Of a DNA stretch of 63,610 nucleotides, positions 1-8,690 are shown piece after piece (within the stretch, counting starts at the first letter, position 1; every line of letters starts with the position of its first letter). A program made the translations under genes and the position numbers. The notes below the pieces were generated by a model that made no database searches, had not been told where the DNA came from, and was given only the letters and a program-made list of their open reading frames with translations. Where the stretch lies: contig NZ_LT700212.1 in assembly GCF_900155435.1 (NCBI RefSeq), positions 2,598,024 through 2,661,633 of the forward strand, read 5' to 3'. The DNA is from Actinomyces provencensis. Its GTDB lineage: Bacteria; Actinomycetota; Actinomycetes; Actinomycetales; Actinomycetaceae.

Positions 1-1402
1 GCAGCAGGATGCCCACGATCCCGACCAGGAACCCGATGCGCACCATGGCGGCCGTGGGGACCACGCCCGTGGCGTGGGCAATGGCGTTGGGGGGCGTCGA
101 GATCGGCAGGCACATGCCGAGGGAACAGGCGAGCGCCAGGACCATGGCCACCTCACCGGCGGAGTTGGGCACATTGGCGGCGACCCCCACACCCATGGGC
201 ACCAGGAGGTTCGCCGCGGCGGTGGAGGAGATGAAGTTCGAGATGACCCAGGCCAGACCCGCCAGCACCAGCAGGACGAGTACGACGGGGATGGCGTCCC
301 AGTCGACCAGGGCGATGATCCAGCGGTCCAGGCCGGTGTGGCCCACACCCGCGCCCAGGGCGATGCCCCCGGCGACGAGCCAGAGCACGGGCCAGTCCAG
401 GGACTTCACGTCATCGCCGTCCATGACCTTCAGCGACAACAGGGCCACCACCGCGATGAGGCCGACGGTCGAGGAGGGGATGCCGTGGAGGGGTTCGCTC
501 ATCCACAGGGCGATGGTCCCCAACGCCACGACGTAGAAGGCGATGGCCGTGCGTGAGGTCTGGAAGCGGGCGGAGGTGTCGATGTCGAACACCGTGGAAC
601 TCGGCACGTAGCGCACGCAGATGTACACCCACGCGATGAGGAGGAGCAGCAGCACCAGGGGCAGGGAGAGCAGGACCCAGTCGAAGAAGGTCAGGCTCAC
701 ACCTGCCTGCTGGAGGACCCCCAGGGCGATGGCGTTGGGGGGCGTGCCCACGGGTGTGGCCATCCCGCCCACGCTGGCGGCCACGGGGATCGCCAGGGCC
801 CCACCCGTACGCGCACGGGGGTCGGGCAGGGCGTGGATGACGGGGATCATCACGGCGAACATCGTGGCGGTGGTGGCCGTGTTCGACATGATCATGCCGA
901 GGACGGCGGTGATGCCCATGATGCCGAGCACCGTGAGCCGGGGGTGCCCCGCCAGGGGACGCAGGAGGCGCGCGGACATGGCACGCCCGACGTCGAACTT
1001 GCCGGCGCCGTCGGCGATCATGAACCCGCCGAGGAAGAGGATGATGACCGGACTGGCCAGCGCCCCGAAGTACTCCGAGGCCGCGGCGGACCCCTCGGGC
1101 ACGGCCACGAGTCCGTCGGAGGAGATCAGGAGGACCTCCGCCAGGATGACGCCCATGGAGGTCGCCACCAGCGGGATCGCCTCGGTCACCTACAGGACGA
1201 TGGCCGCCAGGAAGATCCCGAGCATGCGTTCGCCCTGGGGTTCCAGACCGGGGACGTCCATGACCAGTCCGCCGAGGAGGGCGAGTGCGGCGCCCAGCAG
1301 CCCGATGACCACGCGCGGGCGGGGGCGGCGGGAGTGCAGGTGCCTGCGCACCCTGTCGCGGCGCCGGATGCGCCCGGCCGGTGGGGCGGGTGGTGGTGGC
1401 AC
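1..1402 (-). pseudogene. DASS/SLC13-type divalent anion:Na+ symporter, interrupted by an in-frame TAG; runs off the left edge
   Basis: The minus-strand frame reads as a membrane transporter of the divalent anion:sodium symporter family, which takes up dicarboxylates, sulfate or similar anions. Family features visible are the N-terminal segment GLEPQGERMLGIFLAAIVL, then VTEAIPL, the motif SNTATTATMFAVMIPV, PVGTPPNAIALG, and near the edge the second repeat with SNFISSTAAANLLVP and ISTPPNAIA. Between AAIVL and VTEAIP the codon is TAG (1192-1190), where relatives have Trp (TGG), so one G-to-A change explains it. The rest of the frame is open to the window edge, so the gene looks recently broken, or the base is a sequence error. 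The chosen start is GTG at 1402; a GTG at 1414 is equally possible. The gene diverges from the VIT-like gene at 1587. Confidence 0.8.
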
Positions 1403-1586
1403 GGAGTGGCACACCTCTCGCTCGGGGTGACGTGGGTGGTTCCCACCTGCGATTCTACCGGGTCCGGGGCCCTCGCCGCGGGTGTTGCGGGCGGCGGGGC
1501 GCTTCCCCTGCGGGAGTCCGCCCCGTCGACACACACCGTGCGGAAGCGGACCCGCACGGCGAACGCGACTGCCTGGACTCGCCGAC

Positions 1587-2315
1587 ATGGATGCTCCGCG
1601 CGGCACGCGTCACGGGAAGCGGATGGCCCCACGCAGCGGCCGCCTGCGCGGCGGGCGTCTGCGCAGTGGATGGGTGCGCCAGCTGTGCGCGGACGCCAAT
1701 GACGGGATCATCGGCACGGCGGGTGTCCTCCAGGGGTTCTCGGGGGCCGGGGGCACCAGCCACCTGCTCCTCGTCGCCTCCGTCGCCACCATGATTGCGG
1801 GATCGCTGGCCCAGTTCGGCACCACCTACGCCCAGGAGTCCGCGGAACGTGACGCACAGCTGCGCCTCATCGCCGAGGAGGCGGCCTCCCTCGATGCGGA
1901 TCCCGCAGCTGAGATCGAGGAGCTCACGACCCGTTTCGTGGACCGCGGCGTCCCCCGCGACCTCGCGCGCGAGGTCGCGGGGGACATGCACGAGCACGAC
2001 CCGTTGGGAGCCCAACTGGACCAGGAGTACGGGATCCGCGAGCCCATGTCGCGCACGGCCCCCTACTCCAGCGGGGCACGCTCGGCCCTCGGCCACGCCC
2101 TGGGCTCGACGCTGCCCCTGACCGTGCTGCTCCTCCACCCGGCTGCCTGGGAGACGCGGGCGCTGTTCGTCGCGGTCATCCTGTCCCTGTGCGTCACCTC
2201 CGTGCTCATCGCCCTGTCCACGGGGGGCAGTGTCGTGCGGGCCCTGGTGCGCACCGTGGGCATCGGCGTCGCGAGCATGCTGATCAGCTACGTGGCAGGC
2301 CTGGTCGTCTTCTGA
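1587..2315 (+). CDS. VIT1/CCC1-like membrane transporter
   Basis: A protein of 242 residues resembling the VIT1/CCC1 family, whose members move iron or manganese across membranes. The family-typical first helix with [20 protein letters not shown] lies at about residues 31-50. It is followed by a second hydrophobic segment ([18 protein letters not shown]), a charged cytoplasmic stretch rich in Glu/Asp (about 83-150), and C-terminal helices ending in [12 protein letters not shown]. The cytoplasmic loop carries repeated acidic residues, as in the metal-binding loop of relatives. ATG at 1587 was chosen; ATG at 1623 is an alternative closer to the conserved part, and neither has a strong Shine-Dalgarno site. 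It diverges from the broken symporter gene and is followed by the cold-shock gene on the same strand. The metal specificity is not visible. Confidence 0.72.
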   Translation: MDAPRGTRHGKRMAPRSGRLRGGRLRSGWVRQLCADANDGIIGTAGVLQGFSGAGGTSHLLLVASVATMIAGSLAQFGTTYAQESAERDAQLRLIAEEAASLDADPAAEIEELTTRFVDRGVPRDLAREVAGDMHEHDPLGAQLDQEYGIREPMSRTAPYSSGARSALGHALGSTLPLTVLLLHPAAWETRALFVAVILSLCVTSVLIALSTGGSVVRALVRTVGIGVASMLISYVAGLVVF

Positions 2316-2527
2316 GCGCGGGGCGCGTGGAGAAATCGATACCGAGCTGTGACATGACTCCCTCTGCGGAGGGCGGTCGAAGAGCTACCCTAGTAGACGT
2401 AGTTTCACAGCTTCATTGCAGTACATGCGATTCCGTGGTGGTTGCAGGAGAGTGCGTGACTATACCGATCCCGACCGGGGTCGGGTCCCATCCCCTGCGC
2501 GGGGCTTCCAGTAAGGAAAGCGCTTCA
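2316..2527 (+). promoter_or_regulatory. Long leader/promoter region of the cold-shock gene
   Basis: About 210 bases separate the VIT-like stop from the cold-shock ATG. The stretch at about 2330-2450 is clearly less GC-rich than its surroundings. A TACCCT hexamer near 2387 fits an actinobacterial -10 pattern, without a convincing -35. Near 2471-2486 the sequence CCCGAC-CGGG-GTCGGG forms a 6-bp hairpin shortly before the ribosome binding site (AAGGAAAG, about 10 bases before ATG). Cold-shock mRNAs commonly have structured leaders, so a temperature-sensitive leader is plausible but unproven. Confidence 0.35.
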
Positions 2528-2731
2528 ATGACCACTGGTGTCGTCAAATGGTTCAACGCTGACAAGGGCTACGGATTCATCACCCCTGATGATGGTTCCG
2601 CCGACGTCTTCGCTCACTTCTCCAACATCGAGGCCAAGGGCTTCCGCTCCCTCGACGAGGGCGAGAAGGTCGAGTTCGAGATCACCCAGGGCCCCAAGGG
2701 CCTGCAGGCCGAGCACATCGCCAAGATCTGA
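2528..2731 (+). CDS. Cold-shock protein, CspA family
   Basis: A 67-residue single cold-shock domain, the usual length for the family. It binds single-stranded nucleic acids and acts as an RNA chaperone in the cytoplasm. Both RNA-binding motifs are present: [12 protein letters not shown] (RNP1, residues 7-18) and DVFAHF (RNP2, residues 26-31), and the C-terminal [10 protein letters not shown] segment is standard. The ATG is fixed by a good ribosome binding site (AAGGAAAG) and by the domain starting at residue 1. It appears monocistronic, with a long leader before it and a strong inverted repeat after it. Csp paralogues are numerous in actinobacteria, so no specific gene letter is given. Confidence 0.97.
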   Translation: MTTGVVKWFNADKGYGFITPDDGSADVFAHFSNIEAKGFRSLDEGEKVEFEITQGPKGLQAEHIAKI

Positions 2732-2769
2732 GATCCTGTCGTCCACCGGCGTGAGCCGGTGAGTTCGGT

Positions 2770-2806
2770 GGGAAGGGCCCGGGACCAATGGTCCCGGGCC
2801 CTTCCC
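2770..2806. terminator. Strong intrinsic-terminator-like hairpin after csp
   Basis: A perfect 17-bp stem (GGGAAGGGCCCGGGACC pairing with its complement) has a 3-base AAT loop. A smaller hairpin (CACCGGC-GTGA-GCCGGTG) lies just before it, near 2743-2760. No T-tract follows, as is common in GC-rich actinobacteria. It sits between the convergent cold-shock and sugar-porter genes, so it can serve both strands. Confidence 0.75.
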
Positions 2807-2908
2807 CTGTCCTCGGGCAGATGACCGCCGCACACCCGGCCCCCGCGTCCGGGTGCCCCCGTGACCGCGCCGGAGCGTCCTCACCGTCGTGGACCCCGAG
2901 CCATCCGC

Positions 2909-4516
2909 TCAGGCGTCGGTGACTGCCCCTTCGAGCTGACCCTCGACCTCTTCCAGTGAGAGTCCCTTCGTCTCCGGGACCAGCTTCCAGTAGAACAGGA
3001 AGGCCAGGACGTTCAGTCCGGCGAAGACCAGATAGGTGCGCGTGCCCCCCAGGTTCTGCAGCATCAGCGGGAACGTCAGCGCGACGACACCGTTGAGCAG
3101 CCAGTTCGCACAGACCGCGACTCCTTGGGACGCCCCCCGGATCGCGGCGGGGAAGATCTCGGACAGGAGCACCCAGTGCACCGTGCCCGACTGCTTGAAG
3201 AACACGAAGACGCTGATCACCACGAGGATCGCCCAGGGGACCCAGACCTGGACGCCCTCGAACTCCCGCCCGTCGGCCCCTGCGACCTGCGTGAACAGTG
3301 CTGCCAGTGCCAGCAGCGAGAACACGATGCCAGCAGCCTGGTACATCCCGACGTGGCGCCTCTGGAAGCGCGCGACCACCCAGAGCCCGACAGCTGCACC
3401 GATGGTCGCCACCAACCCGGTGACGACGTTCAACGTGATCGCGTCCTCCGTGCCGAACCCGGCAGCGTGGAGGATCTTGGGCATGTACCACATGGCGGTG
3501 TTGATGCCCGTGAACTGGTCGAAGGAGGCGAGCAGGATACCGATGAGGAGGACCCTGCGCGTCCAGCGCACACGCCACACGCGCCTGAGCGTCCAGTCCC
3601 CGGTCGCGCCCCCGGTGGTCCCCCTGCGGAGATCGGCCATCTCACGGACCTCGGTGAGGACCTCGTCATCGTCCTCGCGCACCTGCTTGAGTGCGCCGAT
3701 GGCCTCGAGGAAGCGCTCGTTGGCCCCCAGCCACCGCGGCGACTCCGGCATGAGCCTCATGCCCAACCACAGGGCGATCGCGGGAACGGTCGCCAGCACC
3801 AGCATCCAGCGCCACGCCTGCCCGTTGCCGCCGGACACCACCAGTCCCACGATCGAGGACGCGGTGTCCCAGGACAGGACCTCCCCCGCTGCGTGGGCCC
3901 CGCTGGGATCCTGGGAGACGACGACCTCGGGTCCGGAGTGGATGCGCGCCACGACCGCGTTCATGGACACCGCCAGCAGCTGGCCGAAGACGATCATGAA
4001 CTGGTCGAGCGCCACGAGCGGTCCGCGCACACGCTTCGGCGCGGTCTCGGACAGGTAGAGCGGCACGGTCGAGGACGCGCCACCCACCGCCCAGCCGAGC
4101 ACCAGGCGGAAGACGCACAGGATTGCCAGGTTCGGGGAGAGCGCGCACCCGACGGTCCCCACGACGAAGACCAAGGCCAGCACGAGGAGGTTGCCCCGCC
4201 GCCCGATACGGTCGGTGACGTGTCCTCCGATGAGGGCGCCGAGCGCTGCCCCCAGTGCGAGGACCGAGGTCACGATCCCCTCGGACACGGCATCGAGGGC
4301 GAGACCGCCCGCTGCCTGTGGGAGGTACATGTAGGGCAGGGCCCCGGCGATGACCCCCGTGTCGTACCCGAACAGGAGGGATCCCATCGTGGCTGCGAGC
4401 GCCAGGAAGATGAGCCTGCGGTGAGGACCCGATGCGGGGGTCGACCCGACCAGGGAAGGGAGGGCCTCGTCGTCGGGAACCGAACCCTGTGACGCGCCCC
4501 TGAGGGGAGATGCCAT
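2909..4516 (-). CDS. Sugar-porter family MFS transporter
   Basis: A 535-residue transporter of the MFS sugar-porter family, which imports hexoses, pentoses or polyols by proton symport. Diagnostic motifs are FGYDTGVIAGAL (TM1, about residue 45), DRIGRR (loop 2-3), PESPRWL before the central loop, FDQFTGINTAMWYMPKI in TM7, and PETKGLSLEEVE at the C-terminus. Twelve hydrophobic segments are visible. There is an enlarged periplasmic insertion (about 170-220) and a long central cytoplasmic loop, which is longer than average. The ATG at 4516 has a GGAGG ribosome binding site seven bases upstream. An upstream in-frame extension (to about 4975) has no such site and no membrane character. The gene stands alone, convergent with csp and divergent from the RarD gene; the substrate cannot be told. 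Confidence 0.92.
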   Translation of the reverse strand: MASPLRGASQGSVPDDEALPSLVGSTPASGPHRRLIFLALAATMGSLLFGYDTGVIAGALPYMYLPQAAGGLALDAVSEGIVTSVLALGAALGALIGGHVTDRIGRRGNLLVLALVFVVGTVGCALSPNLAILCVFRLVLGWAVGGASSTVPLYLSETAPKRVRGPLVALDQFMIVFGQLLAVSMNAVVARIHSGPEVVVSQDPSGAHAAGEVLSWDTASSIVGLVVSGGNGQAWRWMLVLATVPAIALWLGMRLMPESPRWLGANERFLEAIGALKQVREDDDEVLTEVREMADLRRGTTGGATGDWTLRRVWRVRWTRRVLLIGILLASFDQFTGINTAMWYMPKILHAAGFGTEDAITLNVVTGLVATIGAAVGLWVVARFQRRHVGMYQAAGIVFSLLALAALFTQVAGADGREFEGVQVWVPWAILVVISVFVFFKQSGTVHWVLLSEIFPAAIRGASQGVAVCANWLLNGVVALTFPLMLQNLGGTRTYLVFAGLNVLAFLFYWKLVPETKGLSLEEVEGQLEGAVTDA

Positions 4517-4771
4517 CGTGATGCCTCCATCGGACCCGGAGGTCCTCAATGCCCGACTGGTCACGCCCGTGGCCACCTGCGCGCCAGTCTCACACACGCC
4601 GCACGTCCCGGACCAATCCGCGGTCCGACCACAGGACGGTCTGCTGGCGGTGTCCGCGGTGGACACCTGCATGTGGCAGTGGCGGAGGTCCGGAGCTCCC
4701 CGCGTCACGGCAGGGGGACGGGCGTGGCGTCCGATGGGCGATCCTCCCGTGCCCCGGGGTGGGTGGGCGAG

Positions 4772-4777
4772 GATAAC
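4772..4777 (+). promoter_or_regulatory. Candidate -10 element of a leaderless promoter for the RarD-like gene
   Basis: The hexamer GATAAC ends eight bases before the ATG at 4786. No ribosome binding site is visible in between. This geometry is typical of leaderless transcripts in actinobacteria, and the same arrangement is seen before guaB1, the NUDIX gene and the TetR gene in this window. No convincing -35 is seen. Confidence 0.45.
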
Positions 4778-4785
4778 CTGCAGCG

Positions 4786-5832
4786 ATGAGCCATGCCCCT
4801 GTCGATCCGCACCAGGGATCACCCGAGCCCCCCGACGCAACCGGGACGGCCGTGGGCTCGGCATCCCCCACGACTCGACGGGACCCGCAGGACATCGACC
4901 CCACCTCCCTGGGGTTGGGTCTGTCCTGCTACCTGATCTGGGGATTCTTCCCCCTCTACTTCCACGCACTGACACCTGCCGGACCGCTGGAGGTCATCGT
5001 CCACCGCGCGGTGTGGGGGCTGGTCTTCTGCCTGGTCCTGCTGGCGCTCCTCCACCGCCTCCCCAGCCTGTGGAGGGCCGTGCGGGACCGCGAGGTGTTG
5101 TGGAGGCTCTCCCTGGCCGGTGCGCTCATCGTGGTGAACTGGACGGTCTACGTCTTCGCCGTGCAGAGCGGGCACACCGTGGACGCGGCGTTGGGCTACT
5201 TCATCAACCCCTTGGTCACCGTCGCGCTCGGCCTGGTCGTCCTGCGCGAGCGCATCTCCACACCACAGAAGGTCGCCGTGGGACTGGGCGTGCTCGCGGT
5301 CGTGGTCCTGGTGATCGGCCTGGGCCGTCTTCCCTGGGTGTCCCTCACCCTGGCGATCTCCTTCGGTCTCTACGCCCTGGTGAAGAAGGACGTCGCCCCC
5401 CGCGTGGGCCCGCTGGAGGGGATGGCCATCGAGACCGCTGCCGTCAGTCCGCTGCTGCTCGGCTACTACGTCCACCTCGTCGTCAACGGCCAGACCTCGT
5501 TCCACGACCTCGCGCGCGACGGCGGCACCGCCTGGGGATGGCACCTCGCACTGCTGGTCGGAGCCGGTTTCCTCACGATGGTGCCGCTCATCATGTTCGC
5601 CAAGGCCGCCCAGGGCCTGCCGCTGGGGATCCTCGGGCTCATCCAGTACGTCGCCCCGATCATGCAGCTCCTCATCGGGCTCTTCGTCTTCCACGAGACC
5701 ATGGAGCCCGCGCGCTGGGCGGGCACTGCCATCGTGTGGGTGGCGCTGGTGGTGCTGGGGGTCGACTGGGTGGGCCAGATCCGGCGCGCACGGAAGCTCA
5801 CGAGGGCTGGAGCTCGGGCCGACCTGGGTTGA
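4786..5832 (+). CDS. rarD: RarD family EamA-type permease
   Basis: A 348-residue inner-membrane protein of the EamA/DMT superfamily, RarD branch (E. coli RarD is named for chloramphenicol sensitivity; the true substrate is unknown). After a 40-residue Pro-rich cytoplasmic N-terminus, ten hydrophobic helices follow in two EamA repeats. RarD hallmarks are CYLIWGFFPLYFHAL at the first helix, VNWTVYVFAVQSGHTVDAALGYFINPLVTV in two adjacent pieces, and the C-terminal IQYVAPIMQLLIGLFVF with FHETM. The first 40 residues are not conserved family sequence, but no better start is visible, and the -10-like GATAAC eight bases upstream supports this ATG. The gene appears to be a single transcription unit. 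Confidence 0.88.
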   Translation: MSHAPVDPHQGSPEPPDATGTAVGSASPTTRRDPQDIDPTSLGLGLSCYLIWGFFPLYFHALTPAGPLEVIVHRAVWGLVFCLVLLALLHRLPSLWRAVRDREVLWRLSLAGALIVVNWTVYVFAVQSGHTVDAALGYFINPLVTVALGLVVLRERISTPQKVAVGLGVLAVVVLVIGLGRLPWVSLTLAISFGLYALVKKDVAPRVGPLEGMAIETAAVSPLLLGYYVHLVVNGQTSFHDLARDGGTAWGWHLALLVGAGFLTMVPLIMFAKAAQGLPLGILGLIQYVAPIMQLLIGLFVFHETMEPARWAGTAIVWVALVVLGVDWVGQIRRARKLTRAGARADLG

Positions 5833-6159
5833 CGGCGGACACACATGATCGTCCGGAAGGCCCGACCCGACCCGACGTCGCACCACGGCCCGGCCTGCGC
5901 ACTGCCTCGACGTCCGCGCCACGCGGCTCCTCAGTGGGCAATGCTGACGTCTTGACGACCAGGACACATTGGCACCCGGCGACCACGGTGGCCGACACGG
6001 GTCCATGACGGGCGACCACCAGCAGCACCCGTCCGCAGCCCTCGGTGAACAGCCAGCCGACTGAGTGAACGGCCATGCCAAGGCCGTGGGGCGCACCGTC
6101 TGCAACCTCCCAACGGCTGGTCCTCCCGCCCATGCCAGCGACTTCCCCCGCACGCCCAC
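5833..6159. other. 327-base gap with no recognised gene
   Basis: The region lies between the RarD-like gene and the small lipoprotein gene, which converge on it. Open frames here have no plausible start, composition or recognisable protein. No strong hairpin or repeat was seen, so transcription termination signals for both genes remain unidentified. Confidence 0.6.
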
Positions 6160-6465
6160 TCAGTCGCCGTACTCCGACCAGTTCACGCCCTCGTCAATGG
6201 CACTGTCCTGGTTCTGCGTGGCCTGCCCGTCGACGAGTGTGATGCCGCAGAACCCGTCGACATCGACGGCAACCATCGCGGTCCCGTAGGCGCTGGACGT
6301 CGGTTCGAGATCGTGTGCCCGGATCAGACTCATCACTGCCGCCGTCCTTCCCGAGCTGTCCTTGGAGCCGTACTCCGAACATGTCATGGCCTTGGCCGAC
6401 GAGCATCCTGCCAACGCCGCGATGAGCAGCGCGGACGCGGCTGCCACCAGAAGTCCCCTCCCCAT
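6160..6465 (-). CDS. Small secreted lipoprotein, unknown function
   Basis: A 101-residue protein starting MGRGLLVAAASALLIAALAG and then Cys at position 21. This is a classical lipoprotein signal peptide with lipobox LAGC, so the mature protein of about 80 residues should be anchored to the outer face of the membrane. The remainder is hydrophilic with two further cysteines (positions 29 and 73) that could pair. No family was recognised. The ATG at 6465 is the start because the signal peptide begins there. It diverges from the propeller-like membrane protein at 6681, and an inverted-repeat motif shared with other envelope genes lies between them (6571-6590), which suggests common control. Confidence 0.75.
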   Translation of the reverse strand: MGRGLLVAAASALLIAALAGCSSAKAMTCSEYGSKDSSGRTAAVMSLIRAHDLEPTSSAYGTAMVAVDVDGFCGITLVDGQATQNQDSAIDEGVNWSEYGD

Positions 6466-6570
6466 GCTTCCCTCTTCCCCGCCCGGACCGGGCGTGCTCG
6501 TGGTCCCGACCTGGCGGGACACCTCCAACATCTGATGGGATCCATGGTCCGGAGAGCTGCGCGGGTTGAC

Positions 6571-6590
6571 AATGGGGACAGATCCCCATT
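6571..6590. promoter_or_regulatory. Operator-like inverted repeat, copy A
   Basis: The sequence AATGGGGACAGATCCCCATT has perfect 8-base arms around a 4-base centre. It is preceded by TTGAC, so a TTGACA -35-like hexamer (6566-6571) overlaps it. It lies 91 bases before the gene at 6681 and 106 bases before the divergent lipoprotein. Related copies lie at 10262, 10460 and 15760. Confidence 0.6.
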
Positions 6591-6680
6591 CCGGGGCAGG
6601 TGAGGACTCGCGAGGATGATCACGCATGCCCATGCCGACGCCCAGACTGACCGGAGCGGGCCGAACTTCGAGAGGACCCC

Positions 6681-8669
6681 ATGGACCACCCTGCCGACCA
6701 GCCCCGGTACCAGTCCATGCCCGAACTGGGAGTTCGGTCAGGTCCGCTGTCCCCCGCCGGGATGGGCGCTGCTCCCTCCATGGGCTCCGCAGACCCTGAC
6801 GCCCCTGCTCCGCTGCCCGGAGCTGCGCAGCCACGCGGACGGCGGGCGAGGATCGCGATACTGCTGGTCACTGCGTTCCTCGTCGGCGGCCTCGGAGGAG
6901 CAGGCGCGTGGGGGCTCCTGCACCAGGCTCCCGAGCCCTACTCCACCATGGCGACGCCCTCGTCAGCGTGGACGAACGGCGTGACCGAGCTGTGGAGCAT
7001 CCCGCTGGACCCCACTTCCGTGGCCAGCGACACGGGCACCTACGTGGAGCTGGTGACGACACCCACCCGGGTGGCCGTCATCCAGGCGATCTCCGGCGAG
7101 GAGATGCGGGTGACCGGTCTTGCCCTCACCTCAGCCGACCAACCTCCCGTCACCCTGTGGGACCAGGCGGTCTCCTCCGGTGGCAGCTCTGACAGCCAAG
7201 GCCTGGCCGGATGGTGGGGAGACCACTTCGTCCTCTCCGAGCAGGTCCTCCCCATCGATGACGCCACCTTCCCCACCCCCTCCGTCGACACTCACGACAT
7301 CCTCCTGGTGCTTCCGAAGGACATACTGCTCACCTGCTCGGACGGCAACCAGTGCGCAGCGTGGGATGCGGAGGGGAACAAGACGTGGGAACAGGAACTG
7401 TTCGGTCCTGTCAGTGGGGTCGGCGCCCTCATCCGGGCGGAGGACGGACACGTCATCGTCCCTGTGCTCCCAGGAGGCCCCAGCGCCCAACTCCTCGATG
7501 CCACCACCGGAGAACTCTCCTCACTGGACACAACCGGCATCGACTGGGAGCTGGCGGTCGGGTCCAACAGTGTCCTGCGGCCCATGAGGGACGGATGGAT
7601 CGCGTACAGCTCGGACTACGAATCGATCGCGGCCTGGGACTCACACGGACGGCAGGTGGACGGGGTGCGTCCTCTGGCACCGTCGCAAGCCGGGCGTGCC
7701 TTCGTCGTCTCCCCCGGTGGACTGGCCACGACTGCGGACATGCTCTCCCGTTCCACGGAGACCACAGCGCCCCCGGCCGGTGCCGTCGTCGTCGCTCCCA
7801 CCGCCCCCGTGGGAGACGAGTGCCCCGGTGTCACGATCAACGGAACCGATGTGGACCTGCCCCCCAGCCTGGACGGTTGGCTGATGCCTTCCGCAGAGGA
7901 CGGAGGTTCCTGTGGCTTCACGAACTGGTCGGACGCGAGCGTCTCCGACGACGGCTCGAGTGCCCTCGCCTTCTTCGCCCCTTCGCGCGGAAGTGCCAGC
8001 CGGGTGGTCGTCCTCGACACCGCGGACCGCGCCATCAGCTGGGTGTCCGGACCACTGGCCGCGGCGACGCTGGTCCGACCCGACCTTCTCGTCACCGTCG
8101 ACGAGGGCGGGACCGCTCTCACGGGGTGGGGGCCCACGTCCTCAGGTTCGGACGCCGCGACGGAACCCTCGACCTCGTCAGCACCCGATGGAGCGGCGTC
8201 CTCCTCTCCCTCCCCTCCCGTGGAGGGTGCCCACGCGGACGCAGGCGGACCGCTCCCCCCGGAAGCGGAGGACATCACTGCCGTCTGGGACGGCGACCAC
8301 GGCACCAGGACCGCACTCATCATCTCCCCTTCCGGGAACATCGGGTGTGACCTCACGGACGAGTCAGTGGGCTGCGGGGTCGCCTCCCTCCTGCAGGACG
8401 GCAGCCTCGGCAGTGATCCGCTCGGCACCCGGTGGTTCATCGGCTTCGACGGACAGGACGTCCCCGAGGTCACCTCCAATGGCGGCGCCCCCGGCTACAT
8501 GCTGGCCGCAGAAGGGCAGGCGCCGGTGGCCCCGCAGGTCGTCGCGTACGGGCATGTGGTCCGTCACGGGCGCTTCGCCTGCGCGAGTGACGAGGCGGGC
8601 ATGACCTGTTGGGACAGCACCACCGGGCACGGCGCGTTCCTGGCGGATGACCGCATCGAGGGGTTCTGA
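6681..8669 (+). CDS. Single-pass membrane protein with propeller-like ectodomain and DUF6636-like C-terminus
   Basis: A protein of 662 residues. A Pro/Ala-rich cytoplasmic segment (1-55) is followed by one transmembrane helix (about 58-80). The long extracellular part has repeated short strands of the type found in PQQ-like or WD propellers (for example DILLVLPKDILLTCSDGNQCAAWDAEG, given as two adjacent pieces, about residues 208-234). A Ser/Pro-rich linker (about 490-530) leads to a C-terminal region with SPSGNIGCDL, then FACASDEAGMTCWD and TTGHGAFLADDRIEGF, which matches the actinobacterial DUF6636 pattern with paired cysteines. The function is unknown; surface sensing or cell-wall binding is a guess. 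An operator-like palindrome lies 91 bases upstream. It converges with the VLRR protein at 8691, only 21 bases away. Confidence 0.7.
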   Translation: MDHPADQPRYQSMPELGVRSGPLSPAGMGAAPSMGSADPDAPAPLPGAAQPRGRRARIAILLVTAFLVGGLGGAGAWGLLHQAPEPYSTMATPSSAWTNGVTELWSIPLDPTSVASDTGTYVELVTTPTRVAVIQAISGEEMRVTGLALTSADQPPVTLWDQAVSSGGSSDSQGLAGWWGDHFVLSEQVLPIDDATFPTPSVDTHDILLVLPKDILLTCSDGNQCAAWDAEGNKTWEQELFGPVSGVGALIRAEDGHVIVPVLPGGPSAQLLDATTGELSSLDTTGIDWELAVGSNSVLRPMRDGWIAYSSDYESIAAWDSHGRQVDGVRPLAPSQAGRAFVVSPGGLATTADMLSRSTETTAPPAGAVVVAPTAPVGDECPGVTINGTDVDLPPSLDGWLMPSAEDGGSCGFTNWSDASVSDDGSSALAFFAPSRGSASRVVVLDTADRAISWVSGPLAAATLVRPDLLVTVDEGGTALTGWGPTSSGSDAATEPSTSSAPDGAASSSPSPPVEGAHADAGGPLPPEAEDITAVWDGDHGTRTALIISPSGNIGCDLTDESVGCGVASLLQDGSLGSDPLGTRWFIGFDGQDVPEVTSNGGAPGYMLAAEGQAPVAPQVVAYGHVVRHGRFACASDEAGMTCWDSTTGHGAFLADDRIEGF

Positions 8670-8690
8670 ATCACTCCCACCCCATCGTTC

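Noticed and set aside
3125-4492. Long open frame (455 codons) antisense to the sugar porter
   Set aside because: No recognisable protein and a very high Asp/Arg/His content; the minus strand carries all sugar-porter motifs.
7240-7260. TCCCCAT inside the propeller-like gene as an operator
   Set aside because: It lies within coding sequence and has no second arm.
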